A stretch of DNA of 14,030 bases from Cyclostephanos tholiformis (taxonomy: Eukaryota > Bacillariophyta > Thalassiosirophyceae > Thalassiosirales > Thalassiosiraceae), in assembly GCA_036939975.1 (NCBI GenBank), contig JALLPB010001012.1, positions 1-14,030 on the forward strand, read 5' to 3'. Positions within the stretch are counted from its first letter, which is position 1. Each line of letters starts with the position of its first letter. Both the position numbers and the translations under genes were made by a program. Shown here piece by piece: positions 1 through 9,778 of this stretch. Below the pieces are notes generated by a model that was given only the letters and a program-made list of their open reading frames with translations, did no database searches and was not told the DNA's origin.

Positions 1-1423
<1,423 letters not shown>

Positions 1424-1612
1424 AAAAATATATAATACATCAGGATTCGAGAAGGATGATTGAGTTTAATCCTTATATAAGCAAAAGTAGTCAACAATCG
1501 TTCAATGGCTTGTCAAAATTCTTTCCTGCCACATAAATTACAATGTATGCATGAAACGCCGAGTTTAAATCTGCATCAATGACGAGCACGCAGGCTCTCC
1601 TGTCGTGGCATG
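1424..1612. other. Convergent intergenic region between GAPDH and FAD monooxygenase
   Basis: These 189 bp separate the 3' ends of two converging genes. The sequence is A/T-rich, with an AAAAATATATAATAC stretch just after the GAPDH stop that could serve in 3' end formation. No gene is visible. Confidence 0.5.
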
Positions 1613-2780
1613 TCACTGCCGCCTCCTTTTCCAACCAGGAGCGCACACAGCGGCGGACACTTCCAGACTCCTACGAAATAGTTCATTCGCCCGCTGCAGC
1701 GCCGGGCCATTGTAAATTCTGAGGGCGTGATCAATAACTGCGTTAAAATCGGAACGCTGTGTACTGGCACCCATGGTTGCAATGGCACTATCGAACGCCT
1801 CAAAGAGCGCCATGGCGTCTAGAACAGCTGTATGCGCCCCGGCTGCTGTTCTCGGCGACGCCATGTGTGCTGCATCGCCCAAGAGAACGACACGACCATT
1901 GACAACTTTCGACGACGCGAACTCGTACTGCGGCATGGGGGATATTTTTCCAACTCTTGCTGCTGCTTCCATCACTCGGCATAATTCTCCTCCGTCGATA
2001 TGGCCGAACATTTTACGATAAAATTCCGAACTCCATTCGCGGGTGGGAACTTCTATGGGACCATCGGACGTCGGACCGTTTCCTGTGTGGCGTATACTCC
2101 GACTTTCTCCCGTCGATGACTCGAACGTATCTTGGCGATTCGCTCCACCTTTGGGTTTCATAGTCTCGCTTTCATGGCATGCTATTGCAGTGCCACCCAT
2201 GATGAAATCGCGCCCGTCGTCCATCACCACAGGGAGAAGGATGGTGTGAAGGTGACCGTTGTTGTACTCACCGTAAGCACGAAATCCCGGCACGTCCTTT
2301 GATTCTACTCGAAAGCGCCATACTTGGTAGCCCGCGTATTCGGGCATGGCCGAATCAAAGTAATCCGCACGAAGGGTGCTCCATCCGCCATCGGCTACAA
2401 TCACGATGTCATATTCATCCCCGAGTACAGCTGGTTTCATTACATCCGAGCCGAGGTCAGAAACAGTCGAGTTAAATTGCACCGTTTCCTCCGGCAGACC
2501 CTTGTACCAGAAATTCCACAGATCGCCATACAGGAATGCTCCCTGAGAGCGGCTCGCGGGCACGCCGCACGCCGCGACGGTACATCGTGCGACCTGCCAG
2601 CGTTTGCCAGAGGCCGACGTGGCAGAATCCGATTGAGCCACCCCGACCATCGAAGGGGGTGGGGCTCTTTTCGAACACTCGAACGCGCGCTCCCAAACGG
2701 TGCAATGCCGTGGCAGCCGCTAAACCGCCGATCGAACCACCGACGATCGCAACGCGGAAATGTGGAGCTAGTGCCGACAT
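1613..2780 (-). pseudogene. Class A FAD-dependent monooxygenase, frame broken by a 7-bp duplication
   Basis: The gene reads leftward from an ATG at 2778-2780 to a TGA at 1613-1615, in two frames. The first frame (to about 2568) carries the FAD dinucleotide-binding motif, VGGSIGGL at residues 13-20, followed by the FEKSP strand end. The second frame (from 2560) carries the DG motif (VADGGWSTLR) and the ribityl/pyrophosphate motif GDAAHMASP. Together these are diagnostic of flavoprotein hydroxylases of the salicylate hydroxylase/PHBH fold (PF01494 type), which use NAD(P)H and O2 on aromatic or related substrates. The switch between frames falls exactly on a tandem copy of CACGCCG (2561-2567 and 2568-2574). 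Counting one copy only, Val71 is followed directly by Pro-Ala-Ser-Arg-Ser and the protein would be about 386 residues, normal for the family. An intron cannot explain the break: the only nearby GT-AG pair is about 20 nt apart. The gene is therefore a recent pseudogene, a disrupted allele or a sequence error. No signal peptide is visible and the substrate cannot be predicted. Confidence 0.75.
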
Positions 2781-3483
2781 GGCGATGCAGCAAATTTTTT
2801 TTCGTTGTAATACCTACTATTTCTACATCATTTTATTGTACTTACCACATCTGAACCTACTAGTAATTTACAACGATATTTGTATCTTATCGTACCTCCT
2901 CCGATCCTCTCCCTTTTTCACTTCGAATCTCACCGTTTGATGACACCAAAAATCGCCACTTCAACCCGAGGGGCAGGCCTCCTCCACCCCATACAGGACA
3001 CCAATTCTACATTTTGTTTACTCTTACACAAACGGCGAGCAAAACAAGCATAACACCCACCTCCATGTCAGGAATCTCTGTAACCAAATGGAGCCGATCA
3101 CGTTTCGATGGACCAAGTGAAATCGTTTGGTTTGTCGCGGGTAACTATTCAACTTCCTCCTATCACAAAATCGGACTACAGAACGATGATGGCAGGTTTT
3201 TTTTTTCGCTACTTTCGATACAAAACCTTACCCTATTTCGACTATAGATTGATAATAGTCATCGGGAAGAGATACGTAACTCTTGGGTCATATATTATAT
3301 TATGGAGACGCATAATTTGTTGTCAACGAAAGCCATTTGACGAAATGTGTGATGATGTGGAATGTCCCGCCCCAAACATCCAACAATTTAAACGCACTAG
3401 TTAGGTTGGATAAAATCTTTGAGAACGAACGAGCCATTCTTTTCTATTACTTCTTGTCGGATCCCTCTCTCTCGTATTCATTC
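2781..3483. other. Gene-free region between two leftward genes
   Basis: These 703 bp lie upstream of the FAD monooxygenase and downstream of the LHC gene. The sequence is A/T-rich with a T10 run (3197-3206) and a TATATTATATTATGG stretch near 3291. Small open frames exist on the + strand (for example 98 codons at 3108-3404), but they show no motif and no biased codon use, so I do not call them. The part next to 2780 should contain the monooxygenase promoter. Confidence 0.5.
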
Positions 3484-4209
3484 TCATAATTGAAACAACG
3501 GACGGAAGAACGCGGGCGTCTCGTCAATCACGCCCGATCCCGTCGCGTATTCCTGAAGGGCATATCCCGTGATGGCGATCATACCTAGTCGTCCGTGCTT
3601 GATCTCCGCGAGTTCCATACGCCTGCGACCGTCCTCGTCCGACGGGTACAACCCGAGCGGATCGAAGCCGTAATCTCCAGGCAGGTACGAGTCGACGTCG
3701 CGAAACCGAGAGACGTTGATCCCGCGAACGTCGACGGCCGCGGCGATGCCGAGGCAGAATCCCCAAAAGTATGGACTAACCCCGTCCAGGCCACCGTTCA
3801 GCGCGCTCGGGACCCTGTCGGATCCATCGTCCAACAATCCGGGGGATAAGTTCCATCCAACGAACGCTTCGTTCATCCAATCGGTTATGCGGGAGTCGTA
3901 CAGCTCGCTGAGCGGCCACCCGGCCGCGGCGAGCATCGCCAAACGTGCGTGCTTGATCTCAGCCTCCCTGTGGTAAAGTAACCTCTCGGGGGTGGATGCG
4001 AAGTTGAGCGGATCAAAGCCGACGTCACCGGCGTACTTCCCCGTGAGGTGGGGCGGACGGCGCAAGAAGGGGATGGACGTGGAGTATTTAGACAACGTCG
4101 TCCGGGACGACGCGGGGGTTGTCGAGGGTGATGAGGATGTCGGGGGCGGCGGGGGGGGAGTCGTAACCACCATGGCGGTGAGGAATGCGATCGAGGTGGA
4201 TGGGGCCAT
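3484..4209 (-). CDS. Chlorophyll a/c-binding light-harvesting protein (LHC/FCP superfamily)
   Basis: A 241-residue protein with the three-helix chlorophyll-binding fold. Helix 1 carries AEIKHARLAML with the pigment/ion-pair residues Glu84, His87 and Arg89. Helix 2 is YFWGFCLGIAAAVDV, roughly 147-161. Helix 3 carries AEIKHGRLGMIA with Glu202, His205 and Arg207. Each of helices 1 and 3 is preceded by a GDxGFDPL motif, typical of fucoxanthin-chlorophyll proteins. It should act in the thylakoid membrane, collecting light for a photosystem; I cannot place it in the Lhcf, Lhcr, Lhcq or Lhcx branch. The start is the ATG at 4207-4209; the frame is open 24 nt further, but only to a GTG, and no upstream in-frame ATG precedes the next stop. 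The N-terminus has a weak hydrophobic stretch (IAFLTAMVV) and then a Pro6 run, not a clear ASAFAP signal peptide, so a missed upstream exon is possible. The last residues (FFRPLFQL) form an aromatic tail. Confidence 0.92.
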   Translation of the reverse strand: MAPSTSIAFLTAMVVTTPPPPPPTSSSPSTTPASSRTTLSKYSTSIPFLRRPPHLTGKYAGDVGFDPLNFASTPERLLYHREAEIKHARLAMLAAAGWPLSELYDSRITDWMNEAFVGWNLSPGLLDDGSDRVPSALNGGLDGVSPYFWGFCLGIAAAVDVRGINVSRFRDVDSYLPGDYGFDPLGLYPSDEDGRRRMELAEIKHGRLGMIAITGYALQEYATGSGVIDETPAFFRPLFQL

Positions 4210-5183
4210 AATGATTATATAGTTTGCAGACACGGGACGATGATTGTTGTCTCGTTAATATCGGTAACACTATTTCATGGGGTGGGCGGGGCGGCCGGGG
4301 CTGGGACCAAAATCAAACTTCTCCTGTCGTAATCGTCGGTCGTTGCTACGGGTACGATGAGTAGATACGTGCGATACTGTAAAAAAAGGAAGTAGCGAAA
4401 ATACAATTAATTGTCAGTATCATACCATCATACGAAGATAGACAGGATGTGAAGTCCTAAGTTAGCTTCTGGGTTGAGATGAACCATAAAAAGTGTTTGC
4501 CATAATATGAGTTGCCACATGCTCCTGAGATTTGCTGTCTTTATTACCATTATCTGCTAGAGACCAGCCATTCATCGGACAGAATCCTTCGTGCGCCTCG
4601 TTGACAGAATTGCATGTTCTTTATTGCATACACTGGATTCATAAAATATACCAGTGAAGGTGTATTGTGACCTCGAAGTCATTGTATTTTAGTTCCTACT
4701 GTCAATCACTTCGTTCCCCCTTCATCGTTCTCTGGTGCATTTCTAGCCTCTCTTGTGCAGCCAGCATAAACATAACTTGCGGGGGGCGTCCGACCAATGA
4801 CCGATGTCTCCCACCCGAATGTAACGTAGTTCCGAGAGGTTTTGCAAGGAGAGCGATGAAGGGGTGAGGTCCCGTCCGTCTGAACGCAAAATGTCGCATA
4901 CGAGGGAGTTCGTCCAAACGAGGGTCAATTGCATTAAGCGCGATCCGCCCTAGAGGCAATATTAAAGGCGTCGACTAAGGTCACCCTTCCATGAACGCAC
5001 TCTAAACGGGGCAAACTCCTCCCATGACCGACGCCGCAAAATTGGGCATGCGCATCCGACACAAAAAGGCCGGTTCGCGACCGACCGAACGACGGAAACG
5101 ACGAAACAAATTCAACCCCCCCCCCTCCCCCTCCCCCTCCCCCTCCCCACCCAGGGATTCTCCTCCCGATGTGTGTTGTTTCG
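4210..5183. other. Intergenic region upstream of the LHC gene
   Basis: This gene-free interval of 974 bp should contain the LHC promoter at its left end. An ACTATATAA-type TATA-like stretch (minus strand, about 4213-4222) sits almost on the ATG, and a G/C-rich block with GGGCGGGGCGG lies at 4278-4309, about 70-100 bp upstream. A 12-bp palindrome ACAATTAATTGT is at 4403-4414. Small open frames at 4667-4959 and 4934-5197 lack recognisable motifs; the latter only reads the G-rich microsatellite as glycine. The right end holds the C5T array described separately. Confidence 0.5.
5116..5148. repeat. C5T microsatellite (G-quadruplex-forming on the minus strand)
   Basis: A run of ten C is followed by repeated T-C5 units and ends in T-C4. 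On the minus strand this reads as five G tracts of 4 to 10 bases with single-A loops, an excellent G-quadruplex sequence. It lies 36-68 nt beyond the stop of the leftward TLDc-like gene, so it probably falls in that gene's 3' UTR on the G-rich sense strand. Confidence 0.9.
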
Positions 5184-5847
5184 TCAGTACAATCCAAGGT
5201 CAGTCACGCCCCCGGAATTCGGTATGTCCTCCCCGTCTTCGTATATTCCCGATAGCACGTACAACTCTTCCATAATCGCATCGGCTCCCCTAACTGGCAA
5301 TAACGTCGATTTGTCCTCCGGACCGGATTCGAAGAAGTATCCCAATCGGCTGGTTACCGACCTGGGACGTGCGCCGTTCAAAGGCATCACTAGGGCGTCG
5401 GAACCGAAATATATCCCGGCGTCGTACTCGTCCTTCCCGCACGCCATGCCCCCCGTTCGCGACACGCGCAACTTCTGCCATCCCCCGCCGATGATGCCGA
5501 GCGGTAGGGACGGCGTCCTCTGATAGAAGAGGAAACTCGCCACGCTCGGTCGACTCCCCCCGAGGGATGCCCATCCGCGCGGGTTGTACCCCCCGATCCA
5601 CCTCCCTCGCACCTTTGCGAGCACGACCGACGCCCCCCTCCCGTCGACCATGCGATGGAACGTCCGCGCGTCCCACCCGTCCCTCTCGGCATCGTACGCG
5701 ACGACGAGCTTGCGATCCTGAAGCTGAGTCTGCTTCAACAACGGTCGTACGAGATATTCGGGTCCGAATCCGAATCGTCCCCCCTGGAGTTCGTACGTGG
5801 CCGGCCTGCCCTCGGGATAACCCACGTTCGTCGGTGACGACGACGTC

Positions 5848-5882
<35 letters not shown>

Positions 5883-6080
5883 TTTGCTGCCGTAGTATTG
5901 CAATGACGACGACGAGGCGCTCCCCCTCCCGCGGATTGTTTCGTCGGGTTGCTGCGATCGTTTCGATCCTATTAGGGCACGGCAGGGCGAGGGCAAGACG
6001 AACGAATCGCTGTACGGCATCGCCGCCGCCGCAACGAGGGAGGCGACGGCAATGCACAGCGTGCGAGGTTCAGGTGGCAT
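5184..6080 (-). CDS. TLDc-domain-like protein with plastid-type presequence
   Basis: The 298-residue protein starts at the ATG at 6078-6080. Residues 8-26 are a hydrophobic signal peptide (CIAVASLVAAAAMPYSDS), with likely cleavage before Phe27 in SDS|FVLPS, an ASAFAP-like site pointing to the plastid. A Ser/Arg-rich segment and a run of 11 glycines (67-77) follow. From about residue 105 the protein resembles the TLDc fold: KLVVAYDAERDGW (124-136), TFHRMVDGRG (140-149), an IGGYNPRGWAS stretch (162-172), FLFYQ (183-187) and YDAGIYFG (219-226) align with the usual order of TLDc blocks. TLDc proteins elsewhere (OXR1, NCOA7, TBC1D24) act in oxidative-stress resistance or V-ATPase regulation; whether that applies inside a plastid is unknown. 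The glycine run is encoded by 34 consecutive G and will be prone to slippage, so its length may be inexact. TLDc membership rests on pattern recognition only. Confidence 0.75.
5849..5882. repeat. Homopolymer C34 inside the TLDc-like coding region
   Basis: There are 34 consecutive C on the + strand (G on the sense strand), encoding 11 glycines and the first base of the next Glu codon. The flanking codons are in one frame only with this exact length modulo three, so the printed length is at least frame-consistent. Confidence 0.95.
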
Positions 6081-6381
6081 CGTCGATTGTGTGGATCGTA
6101 CGATACTTTACACACATAGTGCTTGAGAGAGCAGGTTGAGGATCCAACTTCAACGTCTAGGCAAAAATGACATGGTTGTATTGATTCCCACATGGGTCGC
6201 GCACACTGCCACCACAGCAGCTCCGATTCGCTTCAGACACCGCATAAAAAAAAAAAAATAATACTACACCATACTTCGAAAAATATAAGTTGTGTAAAAT
6301 TTTGCATCCGCGATAATTCTTTCGAAAAGGGAGAGAGCATTAATAGAGAGTGTTCGCAGTAGTAGGTAGTATATCTGCACC
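6081..6381. promoter_or_regulatory. Divergent promoter region between TLDc-like and dioxygenase genes
   Basis: Only 301 bp separate the two start codons of head-to-head genes that both encode plastid presequences. The region includes an A13 run (6246-6258) followed by an A/T-rich stretch. No specific transcription-factor site can be named. The arrangement allows shared regulation, but this is inference. Confidence 0.5.
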
Positions 6382-7987
6382 ATGGTCAAGTTCAGCATCC
6401 CAGCATTCGCACTCTTCATCGGGCATGGCATATCATCCGCATCCGCCTTCGTCCCATCCTCGCCCTCCCACGGCATTCCAACTCGTCGAGGGACGTACCC
6501 TTCCCCCTCCTCGCGAATCGACGCATCCGCCACGGCCACCGCCACCGACCAACAGCCACGGAAACAATCCCCATTGGCCCCGCTGACCATATGGGGCGAA
6601 CGCATACCGGACATACTCGAATCGCAGGCCGAATTGCGTTCGCGATCGGACGTAGTCTTCGCGTCGACCATACGTTCGACCGACGTGGGATTATCCCCCG
6701 AGGACGTCGACGGTCAGCTCGCGTACATTCGCGAGAACGCGCATGACATCAAGGAACGCATGGTCAGGCACGGCGCCGTGATATTTCGCGACTTCCATCT
6801 CATGAGGGATCAGGATGGATTCGTGAAATTTTACGAATCCCTCGGGATGAGGGTCTGCCTCGATCCACTCCATTCCGTGTCGGCCCGTCCGACCGTGGAC
6901 GGTAGCAGGGATTCCCCCGTGTACGAGGCCGTGAACAAGGAGAGTCGGAAGAACTTCTTCATCGGGATGCACAACGAGTTCGTGGGCACGAGGGCGCCGC
7001 GGGCGGCGGCGTTCGTTTGCTTCAAGCCGGCGGAGACGGGGGGGGAATTCCTGATCGCGGACGGACGGCGGGTATTTCGGGACCTGGATCCGGACGTCGT
7101 CCGTCGATTGTACGAGCGCAACATCCGGTATTCGGTCATGGAATTGCCCTTCTTCGGATGGATAGATAACCTCCCGGAATTCGCGAGGCCGGCGACGATG
7201 GGCCTGATTAGGGGACTCGCGTCGGCGGCGATCAACGCCAAGGTCGATTTCTCGGTCGATCTATCATGGGGGGAGGGGGGGTACGATGGCGTCAGGATGC
7301 TCCAGGCGCGCGCGCCGAGTCAGCCCCCCGTACTCGTACATCCCGTCACCGGCGAGCCTCACTGGTTCTGCAACGTCCACTCCCACTCGTCGAAGCTACG
7401 CAAGGATAGGGAGGCAATGTGAGTTTTTTTTTAATTTTATTACGCGTGTTGACATCATTGATACCGTTTCTTGGCATGAGAGGGAGTGAGAGAAAGAGAC
7501 TGGATGTCGATTAATACTTCCTTTCCTCACCCCCCCCCCCCCCCCCCCCCCCCCCCCCACCCCCCTCTTTCTTTACTGACCCCGAATCTCTTTCCTCCCC
7601 CCTAATTGCCAATTCCAAAGCTACGGAGCCGAGCGCTTCGAGGATGGCGCGTCCCAGATCAACAAGTCAGACATGTTCTACGGCGATGACGGCACGATAA
7701 GCGACGAAGACCTTGAGCACATCGACGAGGTCACGATGAGGAACGTGCAGTACGTGAAGATGGAAAGGGGGGACGTGGTCCTGCTCGATAATTACAAGTG
7801 CATGCACGGACGTAACGTCTTCGATGGCACTAGGAAGCACGGCGTCGCTTGGTTCGAGGGTTGGGAGGGGGAGGAGGAGATGAAGATGGGTAGGACCGAC
7901 GCCGTGAACGACGATGACGACGCCACGTCGTCGCGGCGGAAAGTGGGGGAGGAGACCGCCGTACCGTTCTACGCGACGTCGTTGTGA
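6382..7987 (+). CDS. Plastid-targeted TauD/clavaminate-synthase-like Fe(II)/2-oxoglutarate dioxygenase
   Basis: Two exons (6382-7418 and 7621-7987) give a 467-residue protein; the intron joins them in phase 2 through an Ile codon. Residues 1-21 form a signal peptide ending in the near-perfect ASAFVP motif (20-25), so the product should enter the plastid. A Pro/Ser/Ala-rich transit region follows. The catalytic domain begins around residue 105. The iron-binding triad is His197 and Glu199 in GMHNEF, with distal His408 in CMHGRNVF; Arg417, nine residues on, is the likely 2-oxoglutarate ligand. The blocks AAFVCFKPAETGGEF and HWFCNVHSHSSKLR resemble the plant clavaminate-synthase-like proteins (Arabidopsis At3g21360 type) more than bacterial TauD. 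Such enzymes hydroxylate or otherwise oxidise small molecules while converting 2-oxoglutarate to succinate; the substrate is unknown. The C-terminus (about 428-467) is acidic and probably disordered. An intact triad argues for an active enzyme. Confidence 0.9.
7419..7620 (+). other. Spliceosomal intron in the dioxygenase gene
   Basis: The donor is AAT|GTGAGT, where reading through would give an immediate TGA. The acceptor is CCAAAG|CTACGG. Removing these 202 nt restores one frame linking REA-I-YGAERF and joins the first-exon Fe ligands to the distal His, so the intron is well supported. It contains a C29 run (7530-7558) and a long pyrimidine-rich stretch before the acceptor. Confidence 0.93.
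7530..7558. repeat. Homopolymer C29 within the intron
   Basis: Twenty-nine consecutive C, interrupted by one A and followed by C6. Being intronic it can vary freely in length, unlike the coding C34 run at 5849-5882. Confidence 0.95.
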
Positions 7988-8287
7988 AGTTCGCGAGCTA
8001 TGCGTATGGGTTCGTGGACGAGACTGTGATAGGCTTAAGGTCGGCGAAGTCACTTACGTTCGTCAGAGGATGCACCTGGGGCCAAGGTCGTGATAATGTT
8101 TGTCAGAGGAGGTATCTGGAGCTCCAATACATCGTGCTCTTTTCGTGTAGGTTGACACTGTTGATCTTAAAAAAAATTATCCAATGGCGCTGATTGAATA
8201 TCGACTTACATTCCTTAGGGAAAAGAAAAATACCTCTCCTCAAAAATAAACACACATGTTCCCCGCCCTTATAGAATTTCTTTGGCC
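7988..8287. other. Convergent intergenic region
   Basis: These 300 bp lie between the 3' ends of the dioxygenase and membrane-protein genes. An A-rich stretch (AAAAAAAATT, about 8169) and AAAAATAAAC near 8240 could contribute to 3' end formation on either strand. No gene is visible. Confidence 0.4.
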
Positions 8288-9523
8288 TTAATGACCATCA
8301 CATTCGCCCGGAATTACAGGTCCGATTGGAACATCGTCATCGACACCCTTCATATTCATGATGCCTGCATCAATAGATTGATAGAATTTGTCCATGCTAT
8401 ACGAACGCAAAGACATCTCTTCTTTCCAATTAGTTATCGTCATGCGAAGCAAAACATCAGCAAACAGAACGGTGGATCCCAAAACTCGACCCCAAGCTTC
8501 AAGAATTAGTTTGACAAACTCCAATATCTCCGATATATCGCCTTTCATGTAATCAGCAATAGCCCAGATTATTACGAGTATCCAACCTCCTAATTTGAAT
8601 ACCAGACTAACCTTTTGATTGCAGTCGATCGACTTTCTCGTTTCCTCATCCGGAGCCTTGACGTATAATCCCCTTCGAAAGACATTCAGCCAAGGTCCAA
8701 CCGCTAGAAACAGAACACCAAATGTTAGTAGACCGTTGCCGTAAAATTGAATGATCAGCATTGCCGCGGCCAGTATGACGAGCGAAAGAAACGGTCCTGC
8801 TACTGTCAACATCCAGCTAGAGAGGGTTGATTTAGGCAGCAATCCCTTGATTCTTAGAGATGCACCGAATAGCGCCGCGGGGAACGAAAAGAGTGCCGGT
8901 AGGAATTTAACGAAATTGGATAATCCTATTTTCCACTGTAAATATTTCCACTGCACAATCTCTTGCTGTTTTGTTATATCACCCTCCCCGAACTCCATCT
9001 CCATCAACAGGGTGCTTAGGTCGAGGTCCGAGAAGGCAAAATTCGACTCCGGGGGGGTGAGGTCTTTGACATAATACTTCAAGGGAATGAAGGCGGGGAT
9101 CATAGGAAGGATAAACGAAATGATGAACCCGTATCGGAGAATTTTTGATGATAATCTCCAATTTGACCAAACGCGACATTTTCCGTAAGGCATCCCCGTC
9201 GCTAATACAACGGAAATGAATATAATGATGTTCGCGATGGAGGAAAGGTTGACCAACAAGTTACCCCAGCCTTTGAGCTTAGGGTTCAGAATATCCTCGG
9301 CGTTCCTGATGAGATCGATAAAGAATGTGACTACACTCGAACTCAACGGCAGTATGGACCAAAGCATTTGAGATCGCCGCCACACAATGTAGGACCGTAG
9401 AGTGGGGTTCTGGATATCTGCTTCGTCCAACACCTTCGACTCGTGCGAGGTGGGCTCAATCAGGTTCAACCTCCACATGAAGCATCTCTGCAGGGAGTGA
9501 GTCCAGAGCTCGGTTATAATCAT
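8288..9523 (-). CDS. Multi-pass membrane protein of unknown function
   Basis: An uninterrupted 411-residue frame runs from the ATG at 9521-9523 to TAA at 8288-8290. The frame is open three codons further, but only to a GTG, so I chose the ATG. I do not recognise the family. Seven or eight hydrophobic segments are visible: about 53-72, 88-109, 128-149, 200-221, 237-260, 262-282, 306-325 and a weaker, partly amphipathic one at 334-358. The N-terminal 50 residues are polar and lack a cleavable signal peptide or plastid motif. A loop at about 152-197 is acidic (EMEFGEGD), and the last 50 residues are soluble. Codon use looks more A/T-rich than in the GAPDH or dioxygenase genes. The length and continuous hydrophobic pattern make this a real gene, perhaps a transporter or lineage-specific membrane protein, but no function should be assigned. 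Confidence 0.8.
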   Translation of the reverse strand: MIITELWTHSLQRCFMWRLNLIEPTSHESKVLDEADIQNPTLRSYIVWRRSQMLWSILPLSSSVVTFFIDLIRNAEDILNPKLKGWGNLLVNLSSIANIIIFISVVLATGMPYGKCRVWSNWRLSSKILRYGFIISFILPMIPAFIPLKYYVKDLTPPESNFAFSDLDLSTLLMEMEFGEGDITKQQEIVQWKYLQWKIGLSNFVKFLPALFSFPAALFGASLRIKGLLPKSTLSSWMLTVAGPFLSLVILAAAMLIIQFYGNGLLTFGVLFLAVGPWLNVFRRGLYVKAPDEETRKSIDCNQKVSLVFKLGGWILVIIWAIADYMKGDISEILEFVKLILEAWGRVLGSTVLFADVLLRMTITNWKEEMSLRSYSMDKFYQSIDAGIMNMKGVDDDVPIGPVIPGECDGH

Positions 9524-9740
9524 TTTTTTCACGTCTTGTTCCTGATAACAATCTTAATAATTTTTGTAAGAGGAATGTGAGCGGAAGAGGAATTTTGGGG
9601 GCGAATGCTAGCATGCAATGAAATCGCAGATCCCAAAGACAACGGTTCCGTCCATCTCATAGGAAGGAAGGAATACCCATCTCGCACGGCTCACTCTGTA
9701 AAAAATTCGGGGATGACTGACAAAAAAATCACGCACGATA
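9524..9740. other. Short region between membrane-protein gene and transposon
   Basis: It includes the likely promoter of the leftward membrane-protein gene. It is bordered on the right by the TA dinucleotide (9739-9740) that marks the transposon insertion. No gene is visible. Confidence 0.4.
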
Positions 9741-9778
9741 ATGGAGCGATCCAAAATTAAATTTGTGTTTGTGCAACA
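9741..9778 (+). repeat. Left terminal inverted repeat
   Basis: Begins ATGGAGCGATCC and ends GTGCAACA. It pairs with the right terminus at 10999-11037. Confidence 0.88.

Noticed and set aside
2561..2574. A very small intron as explanation of the frame change in the FAD monooxygenase
   Set aside because: The only GT-AG pair near the break is about 20 nt apart, far too short, while the exact 7-bp duplication explains the shift completely.
3014..3404. Two overlapping + strand frames in the region right of the FAD monooxygenase
   Set aside because: One starts at TTG; the other (98 codons) shows no domain, no biased composition and reads through homopolymer T.
4210..4233. Extending the LHC protein by eight residues
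   Set aside because: The extension begins at GTG; the first ATG in frame is at 4207-4209.
4934..5275. Glycine-rich (-) and Pro-Ser-rich (+) frames at the C5T repeat
   Set aside because: They are translations of the microsatellite and of the end of the TLDc-like gene; no independent evidence of coding.
5567..6139. 190-codon + strand frame opposite the TLDc-like gene
   Set aside because: It is an Arg/Pro-rich shadow of the real gene and includes the homopolymer as polyproline.
9524..9532. Extending the membrane protein by three residues
   Set aside because: The upstream codon is GTG; the ATG at 9521-9523 is the plausible eukaryotic start.
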